Part shown: one piece after another, positions 44,546-56,229 of the stretch
Layout: each line of letters starts with the position of its first letter
Numbering within the stretch: the stretch's first letter is position 1
Source of the DNA: Bimastos eiseni
Lineage: Eukaryota > Annelida > Clitellata > Crassiclitellata > Lumbricidae
Length of the DNA: 64,000 bases
NCBI GenBank assembly: GCA_959347315.1
Contig: OY365810.1
Location: forward strand, 8,076,598-8,140,597
Reading direction: 5' to 3'
Notes under the pieces: generated by a model
Seen by the model: the letters and a program-made list of their open reading frames with translations, nothing else
Database searches by the model: none
Told to the model about the DNA's origin: nothing
Program-made: the position numbers and the translations under genes

Positions 44546-44848
44546 CCTAGGCGCGCGCCTAGTGCGCCTATAGGTAAACGCGCAACTGACATTTATTGGT
44601 GGTCAACATGATTGACTGGCATGGTAACTTGATCTGAAACCGGCCTAATTAGTCAACTATTTTATCAATCACAATTTAACAGGCTTACTATCATGTAAGG
44701 AGTCACTCTTTTATTTTCAGCAGAGACGTTAGTAAGCCTAAGTCGAAACACTTGCTGTTGAAAACATACCTTGAACTGTGTACATCGGAACCTCGTGGTC
44801 CGCCCTGTACCCGTCTCATTCTTAAAAGTCTAAGAAAATTGATGTAAC

Positions 44849-45518
44849 CTTGAAGCAATATATGGAAACTCATTCTCGATCTATCTTCTACTTTTTACAA
44901 GAAAATAGGTTAACAGAGGCGACTTTGATAGGTATTTCCGTCTTCAGATGAGGCTCAAGATCTTGCAGCCTTGATTGAAGTATGACTCTTTCAGTCTGAA
45001 AATTTGAGATAGAGGCCTATTCATTATATTATCGGCATTTAGACGACAAGCTGCAACTAACAATTGTCTCCATCGCATAATGTTTGCTGCACTATGCATA
45101 CCGTTGTACTGCGTTTTATTGTAAGCCTACACCGTGATGTTTCTGTGGTTTAATCTGTAGCATATTTTAAACTAGACTGGTCTAACTTTAGTACTGATCC
45201 AGTCTTCCTTCAACCTTTCCCTATCAAGTCTCAATTCAAAAATATTCCTACTCTAATAGAGACTAACAAATAAGCAAGCTTTAATAATTTTTATATAGAT
45301 AAAACCTTTATTTATCAGTCAGTGGCAATTAAACAGGGTGTCAAAACCGCAGAAAATAACTTTAATTGTAGCATATTTCTGAGTTATGTTTCCAACTAAA
45401 TCTGCATTAACATGAAGCTACCTTCCTGTTGTGAAATCCGAATGAATGTGGTTTCATCTTCAGCAAGTTGTAGAGCAAAATGCCACAGTTGATCTCTTCG
45501 CGACGAATATCCAGGCAT
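44849..45518 (-). pseudogene. Relic E: exons 6 and 1 of a further copy
   Basis: 45422-45518 is a full exon 1 (MPGYSSRRDQLWHFALQLAE, donor GAAG|GTAGCT). 44849-44995 is exon 6 with one base lost (147 instead of 148 nt), which brings a TAG into frame. Only about 430 bases separate them, so exons 2-5 are deleted. It shows that the array once held at least one more gene. Confidence 0.75.
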
Positions 45519-45659
45519 TTTAATTCCACGGCTTCTGTAGCACAACTGTGTGTTCTTTACAACACTGCATCCATTTGGACTTAAGTTTGCATTATGATAA
45601 TGGCAATGGTTGGAATTGTTTACCTATTAACACTACGCCAAATCATGACCTTTCAGCTA

Positions 45660-46490
45660 TTGACAGATGTGCATACATGCACATGCATGCAATAAAATGA
45701 AAATACAAGCATATGTATATAGGCCTACATAAACAGACATATAGGCCTATATACATACCTTACATATACATAGAGCACAGTTTCAGCGGCGGCGCGTCGC
45801 CGAAAAAGGACTAGTCAACCCTTTGTATTATTCATTGCATGGTTTCAACACAGCTGCAAGTTATCTGGACGAAGACATCGAGGCTTCTTCCTGATTTCGT
45901 TGGTTGTGTTCGTTCTGATCTCAGCCACAGAAGGTAGTTTACATCGTATTTTGCAAGAGCTTTCAACTGATAATATCTGTCTGGTTTATTTCTATGGCTG
46001 CCGAAACATCTTGGCAAATAATAATCTCCATGCGTTGTGAGGGATCAGGAGAAGACTGGAATTCTGGTCCATGTTGTGTCACACTTTCAACAATCCTTGA
46101 TTCTAAGGTGAAATTTGACGCTGCGCAGAATTTATATCCGGAGCACGGTGTTCATAGATGGCGTCTTGTAGGGGCAACATATAGCGCTATATAATTGTGA
46201 TTCTGCATATTTGCTTATTGTTTTCTTGACAGATATGACCGTTTCCAATAAAGTGGCGTTTATTGGTTGAGTTTGAAGGATGGGAGGTCAGTTAATTCCA
46301 CCAGTGCATGTGGTCCGATGACACCTGCGGGTGGATGAGCATGTCCTGAACAGACAGATCCAGAATTCCTCCCGAGGAGTCGGCAATGTTTCGTACATGT
46401 TAGCAAAGACCAGGTTGAATGATCAGTTCCAGGAATCACGAACAATTCTCCACTAAATGATGGCAAATCTCTCCTATACATCTCCTACAA
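45660..46490. other. Intergenic, no gene recognised
   Basis: Contains ACATAC-rich sequence to 45775 and short ORFs on both strands without recognisable domains. Confidence 0.4.
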
Positions 46491-47040
46491 TCACTGTAGC
46501 TTCCGGTTTGAGTCCATAGCGCAAGATTATAAGACAGTTAACGAGGGAATTATCAAGACCGCTTGTTTAAGACAGAACAAGACTTTCACTTCAAAACAGT
46601 TTCTAAAAATTCGAGACACTGCCACGAGACCGAGACAATAAGCGCCCGAGACCGAGACTGGGGCACTAAAAAACTGTCTTGAGACGTCTCGAGACCAAGA
46701 CAGTGTCTCTAGACCATACAACTCAGGTGTGTGCACCCACAAAGTCGCCTCTAGAGGCCGGGCAAAGAGATCGGAAGAAGCCGAAGTTAAGGTGAACAGA
46801 TCCCTAAGATAGACAGAGGCATTGCCCACAACACGGTGCCAGACAATAGAGGAGATCCCATATTGAATGCGCTGATGAACCGGAAGCCAGTGAAGGACAT
46901 CTCGCATGTACGTAGAGATGTGGCCAAATTTAGGAACACAACCAATCAAAGGAGTTGCGGCTTTTTGAACCCTCTCCATAGGTTGCAATCAGAACTGGGG
47001 TAGCTTACAGATGAGAGAGGAACAGTATTTTTTTTCTCTG
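46490..47040 (-). mobile_element. CR1/L2-like LINE 3' end relic, second copy
   Basis: Same family and orientation as 1690-2215, with a longer open frame: VQKAATPLIGCVPKFGHIST, DVLHWLPVHQRI, ASVYLRDLFTLTSASS. The shared flank GGGTCTTTGACAGTCACGTT shows that both copies derive from one duplicated locus. Confidence 0.8.
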
Positions 47041-47059
47041 GGTCTTTGACAGTCACGTT

Positions 47060-47640
47060 GATAATTTTGCTCGCTTGGTTAAATCAATAAGTTACGAGAG
47101 TCGATCAGGCGGAAAATTAGTTGAGGTTTCCAAACGAATTAATTACCCCCAATTAATTAAAGTATCATCATAATTAGGCGGGTCTAATTTCACCCCAACC
47201 TAGCTATTCATTATAACTCTGCTCCTCTATTTGATGAGCAATTTCTACAGATCACAGAAAGAATAAAACGAATTGTTCAGACAAGTATGGGGACTCCAGC
47301 GATAGATTTGCACTTACCGAGCAACACCTTGCTAAAAAAAATTTATCTACATTAAAGAGCTGTAAGTGCTGTAATATGCCAAGCAAATTTCTGTCAACGG
47401 CAACGTCCTATGTTGTCATAAGCTGTCATTAAACCCTGGATCCATCCCACCTTGCCTTTTTCGTTTTCGTCTTCGACGTTATTTTTTTATCACGCTGTTC
47501 CACATCTTAGAAACATGTTCATTTGAATAAAAGTAATATTTCGTGTGGTTTGCTAGACATCAAAATAAATGTAGCCTACGTAAAAATTCAATTAATTACA
47601 TTCTAAAATCTAATTTATCTAAGCCTGTGATGGTTCCTCC
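47060..47640. other. No gene recognised
   Basis: AT-rich unique-looking sequence between LINE relic and signal-peptide-like ORF. Confidence 0.4.
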
Positions 47641-47669
47641 TCTTCATATTACCTATTACACTTACCTTA

Positions 47670-47776
47670 TGGCTGGTAGTGGCTGCAGCTTATCGACACT
47701 GATCAAAAGGATCACGAGCTTCGCCTACCTCCTTTATTCAGGCTTGGGACTGGCACTGTCAAATAGCGATTCATGA
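47670..47776 (+). pseudogene. Signal-peptide-like ORF, boundary copy 3
   Basis: TSFAYLLYSGLGLALSNSD, matching the hydrophobic core of the copies at 17290 and 33250 but with a different N-terminus and end. Confidence 0.3.
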
Positions 47777-47779
47777 ATG

Positions 47780-48330
47780 ACGGAATTGTCGCTTTAGTTC
47801 TAAAACCATCCGCGCTTTATTATCCAAACGGGTCTCACCGTAGGCGGGGCAGCGATCCCGAGGCGGCGGGCGGTCGACGGGGACAAGTCCCCCACCTTTT
47901 ACAGAGAGGGAACACGTCATACGTTTGTCCCCCAACATTTTCTACCCCTCCCATTGGGTGTCCTCCCACCTGTCGAAAGAGATCGCCGCCTCCGATCATA
48001 CGCATCACTTTTCATATTGACGGTTGCCTCCGATCACCATCACTCTCAAAATTAGTCATGAAATTCGTGACATTGTTGGCCCTGTGCTGAAATTTTTGCG
48101 ACATGGCAGCATTATTCTGCAAAAGGAGAAGTGGCAGAAATGGAGTAGCTAACAACACTTTGTTCGGCAAAGTTTGGCCATTGAAGCCAAGGACCAAGAT
48201 ACACTAGATTCATTGCATTGAAGCCTGGCCGATGAAAGGGGTCAGATGGGGTTGCTGCCACGGGACCCAAATATACGGTCAATTTCTATTGTAACTGTAG
48301 GCTTAGTAATTAAAGTCATTAATCACATTG
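47780..48330. other. GC-richer stretch, no gene recognised
   Basis: 47800-47900 is locally GC-rich (GGCGGCGGGCGG). No domain found. Confidence 0.35.
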
Positions 48331-48530
48331 ACATAATCAGCCGCCCCACTGCTAGGAATGACCTGCCATTGGTTGTTCGGCTCTTGCCTAGGAACGCTAT
48401 ATCCACTTTCTAATCAACTCTGACAACTGTCTTATTTGGCCGACGTTGGACTGAGAGCGCCTCCGAAGAGGTTCCTGAAGAGGCGCCATATCAAGCTTTT
48501 CATTGATTGATTGATTGATTGATTGATTCA
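48330..48530 (+). mobile_element. LINE 3' end with (ATTG)n tail
   Basis: Plus frames give RNDLPLVVRLLPRNA-like sequence after a frameshift, then GCGCCTCCGAAGAGG and a GATTGATTGATTGATT tail. L2-type LINEs commonly end in such short tandem tails. Confidence 0.55.
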
Positions 48531-49252
48531 ATTTCTTCTCGTTGAACATCAACATTCACGTACAATGGACATAACATAATCAAAAAATCAATGACTTATT
48601 GTTCATCAACAAATACATGGCACATAACATAGTCACAGTAAAAGAAGAGTGAACAATGGGAATCGCCAAGTAGGACCGTCCCGCTAAAAGAGGTCGCCCA
48701 ATTTCAACCAATAATGCAACCAATGAAGCAATTAACATAGTAGTCTAACTCCTGTGTGTATGCAATCTCCCTTTATGGTATGTTTTGCCAGCAACCATCG
48801 TTTGTAAGCATTCGTTTTAATGTCGAACAGATTCAGATCGCGATACAGCCAGACAAATATCATAAAAATCTATAACATCACAAACAAACAGATATATCAT
48901 CGTACATCAATCACTGCTTCTTACGGTCATCCTCCACTGAACACATTCCGATTAGGTTCATCCATTTTAGGCAATCGATCGAGTTACATGTGCTCTAAAC
49001 ACACTATTAAAGTTATATGCCGTGGCCTAAATGAATTGTATTAGGCCATAAGGAAAGAAAGCACCGACATTCGAAACCTGAAGTTCAGAAAAAACTCTAC
49101 AAGTAAACGTAGGGGTCTGTGTAAATAGCATATAATATTCAATTGAAATATGACATTATATCAATGGCAAGTACAGATATAGAAACATAAAAAGAAAAGA
49201 GAAATATCCTGTTGTTAAGTTAGAATAATATTAACACAGGCCATTACTTGTA

Positions 49253-50088
49253 TCAACCGGCGATGTCAAACACTAATATGCGTCCAGAAATGAATTTGTT
49301 ATCACAGACAATCAGTCGTCCATTGAGCTCATCGATGAATAGCCTTTGCGGATGGTTTAATCAGTGCTTCTTGGCGATGAATTCTCTCTCACATTCCAGA
49401 GTCTTTGTAAATAACATGATTCGACAGCCTCCTTCGTCAACTATCAGTAATGATATCATCTTTGTAGATTGCCACATTGATCGGGCGGACAGCTCCAAAT
49501 TGCAGGTTTCATCGGAAGGTGTTATCAATACTTTTCCTTTTCCGTTTATCAAAGCGATACCCCCTCCTGGTCGTCGATCGAAGACCACCACAAACCGATC
49601 GGAGGTTAGCTTAACCGCATGCCAAGGATTGGGTACAGTAAGCATTATATCGCGAACCAGTTGTCCATCTGGAGTTATTTCCAATAGCTTACTTTTATCC
49701 AGGATGGCTAAGATGAGATTCGATTCATCGGTAACAGACAATCGACCCCAATCGTTGCCTTGCCAGACCTTCTTTAATATACATCCGTTTATATCGACTC
49801 TCAGGATTTCCATCGGTTGACCTTGAGGTTTTCCATCGACAATATACAAGCAATTGTTTCTGGACCATGATACGATGTCTCGCGGTTCCTTTAAATTATC
49901 GACCGCAAAACTGCGTTGAAACCGAAGGCTAGTCCTACTGAAAACTTCTATTTCAGAGTCATATTTTGCTATAGCAAATATGTCATCAGATAAAACCGCC
50001 AATCCATAGAATCCTGTGTAAGGCTTTTCTTTTTCACGTCTTCTGATTGTCAAAAGTAATTTCGGATCTGTTTTGAAGTCGATGATTT
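49253..50088 (-). pseudogene. Pseudogene D exon 10: propeller subtype I, broken
   Basis: 836 nt like gene A, but a +1/-1 indel pair scrambles about 20 codons and TGA at 49361-49363 removes the last blade. Confidence 0.8.
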
Positions 50089-51716
50089 CTGCGTTAAAAC
50101 CAACACACATTACCATCGTTCGCAAATTTTATGGACATTGAAGCAGAAAACGAAATTGAGTAGTGACACAACGTGTCATTCACTTACCACGAGCGTTGCT
50201 ACTACACTCTCATCACTCCTGCTTCATAGTCGGCCTCAACTTTCAGGTTATTTGGTCGGTTGGCTTGCCTCGACCGCATCCAGCGCTCTGCTGTGCGCCT
50301 CTTTGTTCTAATAAATACCCACTTGATATCTGAAGAACAGTGTCACGGACCGGCTCAGGGAAGTCGCACCCTCCATTCTGCTGGCATGGATTTGGGTCTA
50401 GTTTGTCTGCAACGCTCCAAAGTAAACTGGAGCATTTTCACTAGTGGGTCCAAAGATGTGGAACGTCTTCCCTCTGGAGCTGTGCCTGCTTCATAGAATG
50501 CTCTCTGAACCTTCGCACAATGGAGCACCTCTTGACAGACCCCTGAAGATGTGCTATATAAATCTCCGAAAGAGTATATAAATTTACATGTACATAGGCC
50601 TATGATTATGTAATGTAATCGAACATTTATATAGCCTCCTTAAAGATATCTAGGTACTCAGAGGCGCTCTCTGCGCTAGCATATATAATGTTAACTGCCA
50701 TTATGATCGCATCAAAACAAAAGTTAGCGAACAAACTGCTTGACCTTGTACTTTGTTTGTGTTTGTTTGTGTGTATGTGTACGTGTGTGCGCGCATATGT
50801 ATGCATTCGTGTATTTGTGTATGTAAACGTCTGTATTTCCATATGTTTATAACTAAAACTGCCCTCATAATCACGAGTAATAATTCGACAAAATTTGAAT
50901 CTTTCTGTTGATATGTATGCTTCTCTGTTTTAAAGTTTGTGTTTTTACGTGTTAATTTCTGTAAGCCATCAATTTCAAACAACGTGAAGCTGCTTTCTGT
51001 CCTGGACTTTAGCAATGCGTTTGATGATGTGAACCATGCATAAATGTTATTCACTTTTGTGGAGTGAACGGGAGACCGTTGCAATGTGCTAGCTCTTTAG
51101 TTGGTTCTCATTATTATGTCCGTTTGAACATCACTCACATTCCATGTCCCACATGGCTCAATGTAATCATGTGGACTGATGAAAAGAATAATGTTTGGCT
51201 AGAAGCCGGATTGCATCATTTTCTCATTCATTCAGCTTCCATTTTGAGATGTTTCTTTTCATATCAATCCAGCTCCAAGTTTTACATATTCATCTCGTCA
51301 ATTAATCCAGTTTCTAATTAAAACAATGTCGGAGTATAGAATCTTCCTACTATCGAACGTTCGGACTATCGAACCTTCGGATTATTGAACATTCAGACTA
51401 TCAAACCTTCAAACAATCGAATCTTCGGATTATCGATCGGACACCAGTCAACTTTTGAGAGTGATGTGCATTGCCTATGGCAAGGATGTAAACTTAGGTT
51501 TTCTCCCCAATATATTCTTTCATTTACCCGCAAGTTGTCCATTAAGAAAGTGACAAAATCATTCATTTGACAATATTGATTTACTCTAAGTTTCTGTGCC
51601 TCGTTGACCGAAAAACTTATTGAAAATCTCTTACACTGCATCGCTAGTTGATGCTAGACTGCTACGACTTAAATCAACAGACAAGAAAACAATAACTGAA
51701 ACTCACTTTCGTTTTT
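50089..51716. other. Pseudogene D intron 9
   Basis: Colinear with gene A intron 9: LINE 3' end (50330-50575), GT-rich tract, RT motif-A relic (LDFSNAFDDVNHA, 50990-51045) and a half foldback element (51235-51440). Confidence 0.6.
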
Positions 51717-52133
51717 TGTAAAATCATTCATGTATATTGTGACACCGGTGGGGACAACTGTTGATTCGGACGACACATTTCCATCGAAAAACTGCTTGAA
51801 AATCGTGACAAGTTTCCCAACTAATATATTGGATGAATACGTGCTTCGCAAATTTCTTTGTGCATTTTCTGACTGGCACCAAAACCAGATCACAATTCCA
51901 TTGGCCTCCTGATGACAATAAGGGGCGATGATAATTTCATCATCTGTGATTTCTGATGCAGCGCTTTGACTGCTAGAAAGTGGTACTCCTTGCCGCTTGC
52001 TTAGTTCGTCGATCAACATGTCTTCCATTTCTTTCAACGCTTTCAAGTTCTCCCTGGACGATTTAGCGAGAAAACTAAACGATTGTTTGACCAGCTTTGT
52101 CGATACCTTTGACTTAACAAGAACTAAAAGTAC
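51717..52133 (-). pseudogene. Pseudogene D exon 9: alpha/beta domain, open
   Basis: 417 nt, open: GIVIWFWCQSENAQRNLRST, GVTIYMNDFTKNE. Confidence 0.7.
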
Positions 52134-52735
52134 ATGAAATACATGAAATGAAAATTAAAATCACTTTTCTCTGGCTATTATAAGAACAAATCCTGTGCGC
52201 TTATATTTGACAAAATACGAAACATGAAAGATGGAGAGCCAATGTTTGTTCGTTGACCAAAGGTTGCATATGCATGCAATATTAAAATCACGAGGAATGA
52301 TTCAAATGCTATAATCCTTCTGCGGTGGGAGGATATTTCCCGCGAGATATTAGTTGCATTAGTTTCCATTAGCTTACTGCATGCCTGTTGAAATCATACT
52401 TTAAATTGTACCGATATCACTTTTGCATTATTAAGACGGCATCGTCACCAACAAATGAATATTATTACATTGCTACTTTTAATATCTTGAGGTTAATGAA
52501 GTACAGTATTACAGGAGCCATATCTCCATCTCCTGTCCTCCAATCCTAGCGACACTACTGCAGCTGACAAAAACACATTTAATCACATCGTTTCTACTTG
52601 TAATTTGTGTATGTCGTGGTTCATTTTCTATGCCTCATTCCGTGCTACTTTTTGTAAATGTAAGAGATTATAGCGCATCAACTTACTCATCATAATTAAA
52701 TAAAGGCAAGAAGTTGGATTAAAAATAATTGTTAC

Positions 52736-53002
52736 CTCCTCCTTTTACCAAAAGATCGACAATAAAATTCTGTTCAGTTTCACGAAGGCATTCTAGAACC
52801 CTTAGGCCTTTGTCCTGCTTGAACTTAATCGCACTCATCCAATGTGTAAGTTCACTATTTCTACAAAAGCTGCCAGGCTGATTGATTAGCTGCAATCGTT
52901 CTTCATCCGTTATGCAATTTTTCTTGTGAAGCAGATCTATTAAACGACCCGAGTCTATGTTCTCCACCAGAAACTGATGATTGCTTTTAATCACACGATT
53001 TT
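52736..53002 (-). pseudogene. Pseudogene D exon 8: CARD3, open
   Basis: 267 nt, open: HQFLVENIDSGRLIDLLHKK, DKGLRVLECLRETEQNFIVD. Confidence 0.75.
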
Positions 53003-53454
53003 CTGTTCAAAGTATAAAAAAAGTAAAGAAACAAAATAACACGCGGTATACTTTCAAATGTAGACCCGCTCTGGTCTGAAATGATGTGCAATCCTATCAC
53101 ATTATGTAATGTGCATGATATATTCTGGTTTAACTGTTTAACTGAACCACACAAGCGCAGGTATCCGGGCAGTACGCCGCAGGGCAGTTTGCCGAGGACA
53201 GTACGACGCTGAAATTATACGAGGGTATAATTTATTATAATTTATTATAATTTGTTATTAATTCGCCGCAAGGCATTTCGCCGCGAGGGGCTGACAGTTC
53301 GCCGTGATTCAAGGATATATTTTCATATAGCACACCATCAAGATACTGAGAACAGTCAAAGTTTTTTGAAGTTAATAGGCAACACACGAAAGCTATTTTA
53401 TTAAGCAAATGAAATTTTAAACATAATTATCAAGTGAATGATTAGGTTCCTGAA

Positions 53455-53815
53455 TTAGTTGTATAAGTTTATGTTGTGGCTACAACCGCGTAGGAAATCA
53501 ACAGATGTGTGGTGTTCGTAATCAGAAACAACGCTCCGCAAACGGTGATTCAGGCTCACGCTATTTATATTTCTTCAATGGGGAATCTTCACCAGCAATA
53601 AGAAGGTGGACGTTCGTTCTGACGCGAACCATCTCGACTCGCCCGGATGAGGATGAACAATTGCAAATCTCCTTCTCTTCGCTTTTACCTTCCGGTTGAT
53701 AAATGTATCCTTCATACGTTAACAGTCGTTTGTCTTTAATCGATTCAACAAACTCGAGCGCCATTTCAGTATTTTTACAGGTTTATATACTTCATTGCAC
53801 ATGTAGTTGTGTAAA
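53455..53815 (-). mobile_element. Insertion carrying a FLYWCH-like ORF
   Basis: Absent at the equivalent place in unit B (about 24690), where TTAGTCGTATTTCAGTTATT is continuous. Flanked by TAGTTGTA and TAGTTGTG, a possible 8-bp target duplication as made by MULE-type transposons. On the minus strand TATATAAACC precedes the ATG by about 25 bases. Confidence 0.5.
53561..53764 (-). CDS. FLYWCH-type zinc-finger ORF (67 aa)
   Basis: MALEFVESIKDKRLLTYEGY, IYQPEGKSEEK, then CNCSSSSGRVEMVRV. The L-x-Y-x-GY-x-Y start and C-x-C spacing resemble the FLYWCH finger found in MULE-type transposases and in host proteins. The Trp of the WxC position reads as Ile and the terminal HxH pair is missing, so the finger is incomplete and the ORF may be decayed. 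Confidence 0.4.
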   Translation of the reverse strand: MALEFVESIKDKRLLTYEGYIYQPEGKSEEKEICNCSSSSGRVEMVRVRTNVHLLIAGEDSPLKKYK

Positions 53816-54014
53816 AAATTTCAGTCATTTCGCAGCCTTCGCTTTTAAAAAGCGTCAGGGCCAATTACTATGGCTCTGGCAGGTGCAATGAATTTGGGAC
53901 GCTAGAACGAAACAATGTGAGTTGTTGGAATTTGGGACGTTAAACTGATAAAATTGAATCGCCTTAGGAAGCGTCGGCTCATATGCATATATATATATAT
54001 ATTTGGATATTGAT

Positions 54015-54026
54015 AAAAGCACAGGC

Positions 54027-54096
<70 letters not shown>

Positions 54097-54108
54097 GCCT
54101 GTGCTTTT
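54015..54108. repeat. 94-bp TA palindrome with unique arms
   Basis: AAAAGCACAGGCTATTAT at the left end is an exact reverse complement of ATAATAGCCTGTGCTTTT at the right end, with a (TA)n core. In A (about 6940) and B (about 24958) only the right arm exists. Confidence 0.85.
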
Positions 54109-54426
54109 AAGAAACGCCGGACTTTAAACTTTTAATTTAGCAAATCCTTGATTAATTCGCGGCGGCCCATCTGCGGCGAACTGTCCTAGCGGCGAATTGT
54201 CCATGGCGTAGGCCTACTGTTCGCTGCAAACTGTCCTGCTGCGTATTGCCATTGAACCGAAGTGCATGGTTCAACCATCCCAAAGAAATTAATGCTAAAA
54301 GGAAGAAATACTTTTGTGATATGTTAACAAAGGTCAAAGCATCAATCTATAGGTGAAGCAATTCAATCTAAGCAATATTACAACGCCAACAATCTATATA
54401 AAAAACCGTATGGAGGGAAAGCTCAC

Positions 54427-55251
54427 CTTGAGCAACGTATGTGATGTTTGTGTCTACGGACTTAGCATTGAGCTGTTCTAACTGAGTTGTTGCAAAGATG
54501 TATCTGTCGTCAAGCTCTTTTCTTTGAAGTTTCTCAATGTCCAATTCATCTTGTAACTTCAGAATTTGTTCATTTAACAATGATTTTTCTTCCAGTGTTC
54601 TATTTTGAGTTTCAATGAGGTCAAGCTTTTCTGCTTCAGCCAACTCTAAACATTTTTCATTCTCTTTCAGACGCACTAAAAGATTATTCTTATTTTCCTG
54701 TGTCTGATGTAACTGAATTTCTAACTCATTCCTCATTCTGTTCTCCTTTTTCAGTGTTTCGCATAATTCATTCAACTTGTCTTGTTCAGTTCTCAATAAA
54801 ATCATCTCGTTATTGCTTTTCTTGAAACTGGCTTCAGACTTACGAAGTTCATATTCGGTTGACGTTAAACTGGCATTCAGTTCGAGCATTTGTTGCTGAA
54901 AGAAGTGTGTATCGCATTCTGCTTTCGTCAATTTATTTTCCATTTCTATTATGACAGTTTTTTTCATAAGGTTCTCTTCGTTTAATCGCTTGAACTTCGC
55001 TTTTTCATCGTGTATTTCAGCCTTCAGTTTGTTTATCTTCTCTTCCAGTTGTATCCGATCCTCAGTACTTTGTGATCTCTTGCTGATTAATTCCTGTTGC
55101 ATGGAATGCAATTGTGCTTGTTAAACCTCGTTTAACGATGCAGTAGCGGAGTATTTACTGACGTTTTCTCGCAACTGTTCCAGTTCCGCGTCTGATTCGA
55201 CTTTTCTTGCGATGGTTTCTTTCTTTCTTTCTTTCCTCATTCGATGACATT
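54427..55251 (-). pseudogene. Pseudogene D exon 7: coiled coil with stop
   Basis: 825 nt (813 plus 12 from a TTTC microsatellite expansion adding ERKK). TAA at 55121-55123 truncates the rod after about 40 residues. Confidence 0.75.
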
Positions 55252-55592
55252 CTTTAAAATAAAAGAAATCAGTTATGATCGTTGGTGATAACAGGAATTT
55301 GCTCTGTAACTTGATCTGAAATAGGCCAAGTACGACCACTTTATTTCATCACTTTATGGTATCTGTTGTAAATTGAAAAATATTAGGTTGTCTGACTATA
55401 ATTATGATATTGAGCTTCACTCTGGTATATTCTTCAAAGACATTGGTAAGTTGAGACACCTGATGTCGACAACCTGGCCAGAGCTTTTGTCCATCTGAGC
55501 CATATGACCTTCATTGAATCCGTTTCATTCTTCATCATAATAAATACCTCATTTATGCTAAATCTTAAAAGAGTAAGAAAATCGATATTCAC

Positions 55593-55740
55593 CTTGAAGT
55601 AAAATACGGAAACTCATTTTGGAACTATCTTCTACTTTGTTCAAGCGAGAAAGGTCAACAGATGTGACTTTGGTAACTATTTCTATCCTCAGATGAGGCT
55701 CAAGTGTTTGCAACCTTGATTGAAGCGTGTCTCGACCAGT
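55593..55740 (-). pseudogene. Pseudogene D exon 6: connector
   Basis: 148 nt with the same borders and phases as in A. Confidence 0.7.
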
Positions 55741-55977
55741 CTAAAAATATCAGTAAATTTTAGATTACATGTATATTGACGTCAAAGTGTAAGTAACAAC
55801 AGTCTCAAGTGTATAACATTTATTGCATTTTGTTTTCCGATCCCATGGCAAGTCGACATTTGATGAATTATGCCTCTAAGAATTTATTGAAATAGATTAG
55901 TAGCTGCAACCTTTGAGTTCACGCCTTTGCAGTCAATCAGTTGGATATAACTTCTCTGCAGGTGATACACAAGGTAT

Positions 55978-56184
55978 CCTATCAAAAGGACGAATACTGA
56001 ACGGGCGCAATCAAAAGGGCGCAATCAAAAGGGCGAAAATCATAAGGGCGAACGATCAAAAGAGCGCACCATCAAAAGGGCGACAATCGAAAGAGCGCAC
56101 GTTTAAAAAGGCGACAATCAATAGGCCGCTCGTTCAAAAGGGCGACAAACAATGGGCGAACGTTCAAAAGGGCGATAATCAAAT
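55978..56184. repeat. GGGCG iteron array (unit D)
   Basis: About 12 degenerate iterons of the TCAAAAGGGCGAAA type, orthologous to 8826-8990 and 26799-26996. Confidence 0.7.
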
Positions 56185-56229
56185 AAATGAACAGAACGAG
56201 TCAGAGAACATCTTGTAATCCATGACAAA

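Larger units (their letters stand above)
33330..47770. repeat. Tandem segmental duplication, unit C (degenerate)
   Basis: Third block. It contains pseudogene C (37374-41913) with a large internal deletion, an additional two-exon relic (44849-45518), and insertions absent from the other units: an RT fragment near 37.0 kb, iteron elements near 36.1 and 43.6 kb, and an 18-bp minisatellite. It ends in the third copy of the signal-peptide-like ORF near 47.7 kb. Confidence 0.7.
53150..54255. mobile_element. Foldback-type element in intron 7 (unit D), with nested insertions
   Basis: The left arm (53150-53215) and right arm (54145-54250) carry the GGACAGT/GCCGC iterons seen at 6715-7125. In between lie GCCGCAAGGCATTTCGCCGC (53268-53305), a FLYWCH insertion (53455-53815) and a long TA palindrome (54015-54108). 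Confidence 0.6.

Noticed and set aside
46260..46481. 73-codon minus ORF with several Cys and His
   Set aside because: No metal-binding spacing or domain recognised; single copy and next to a LINE relic.
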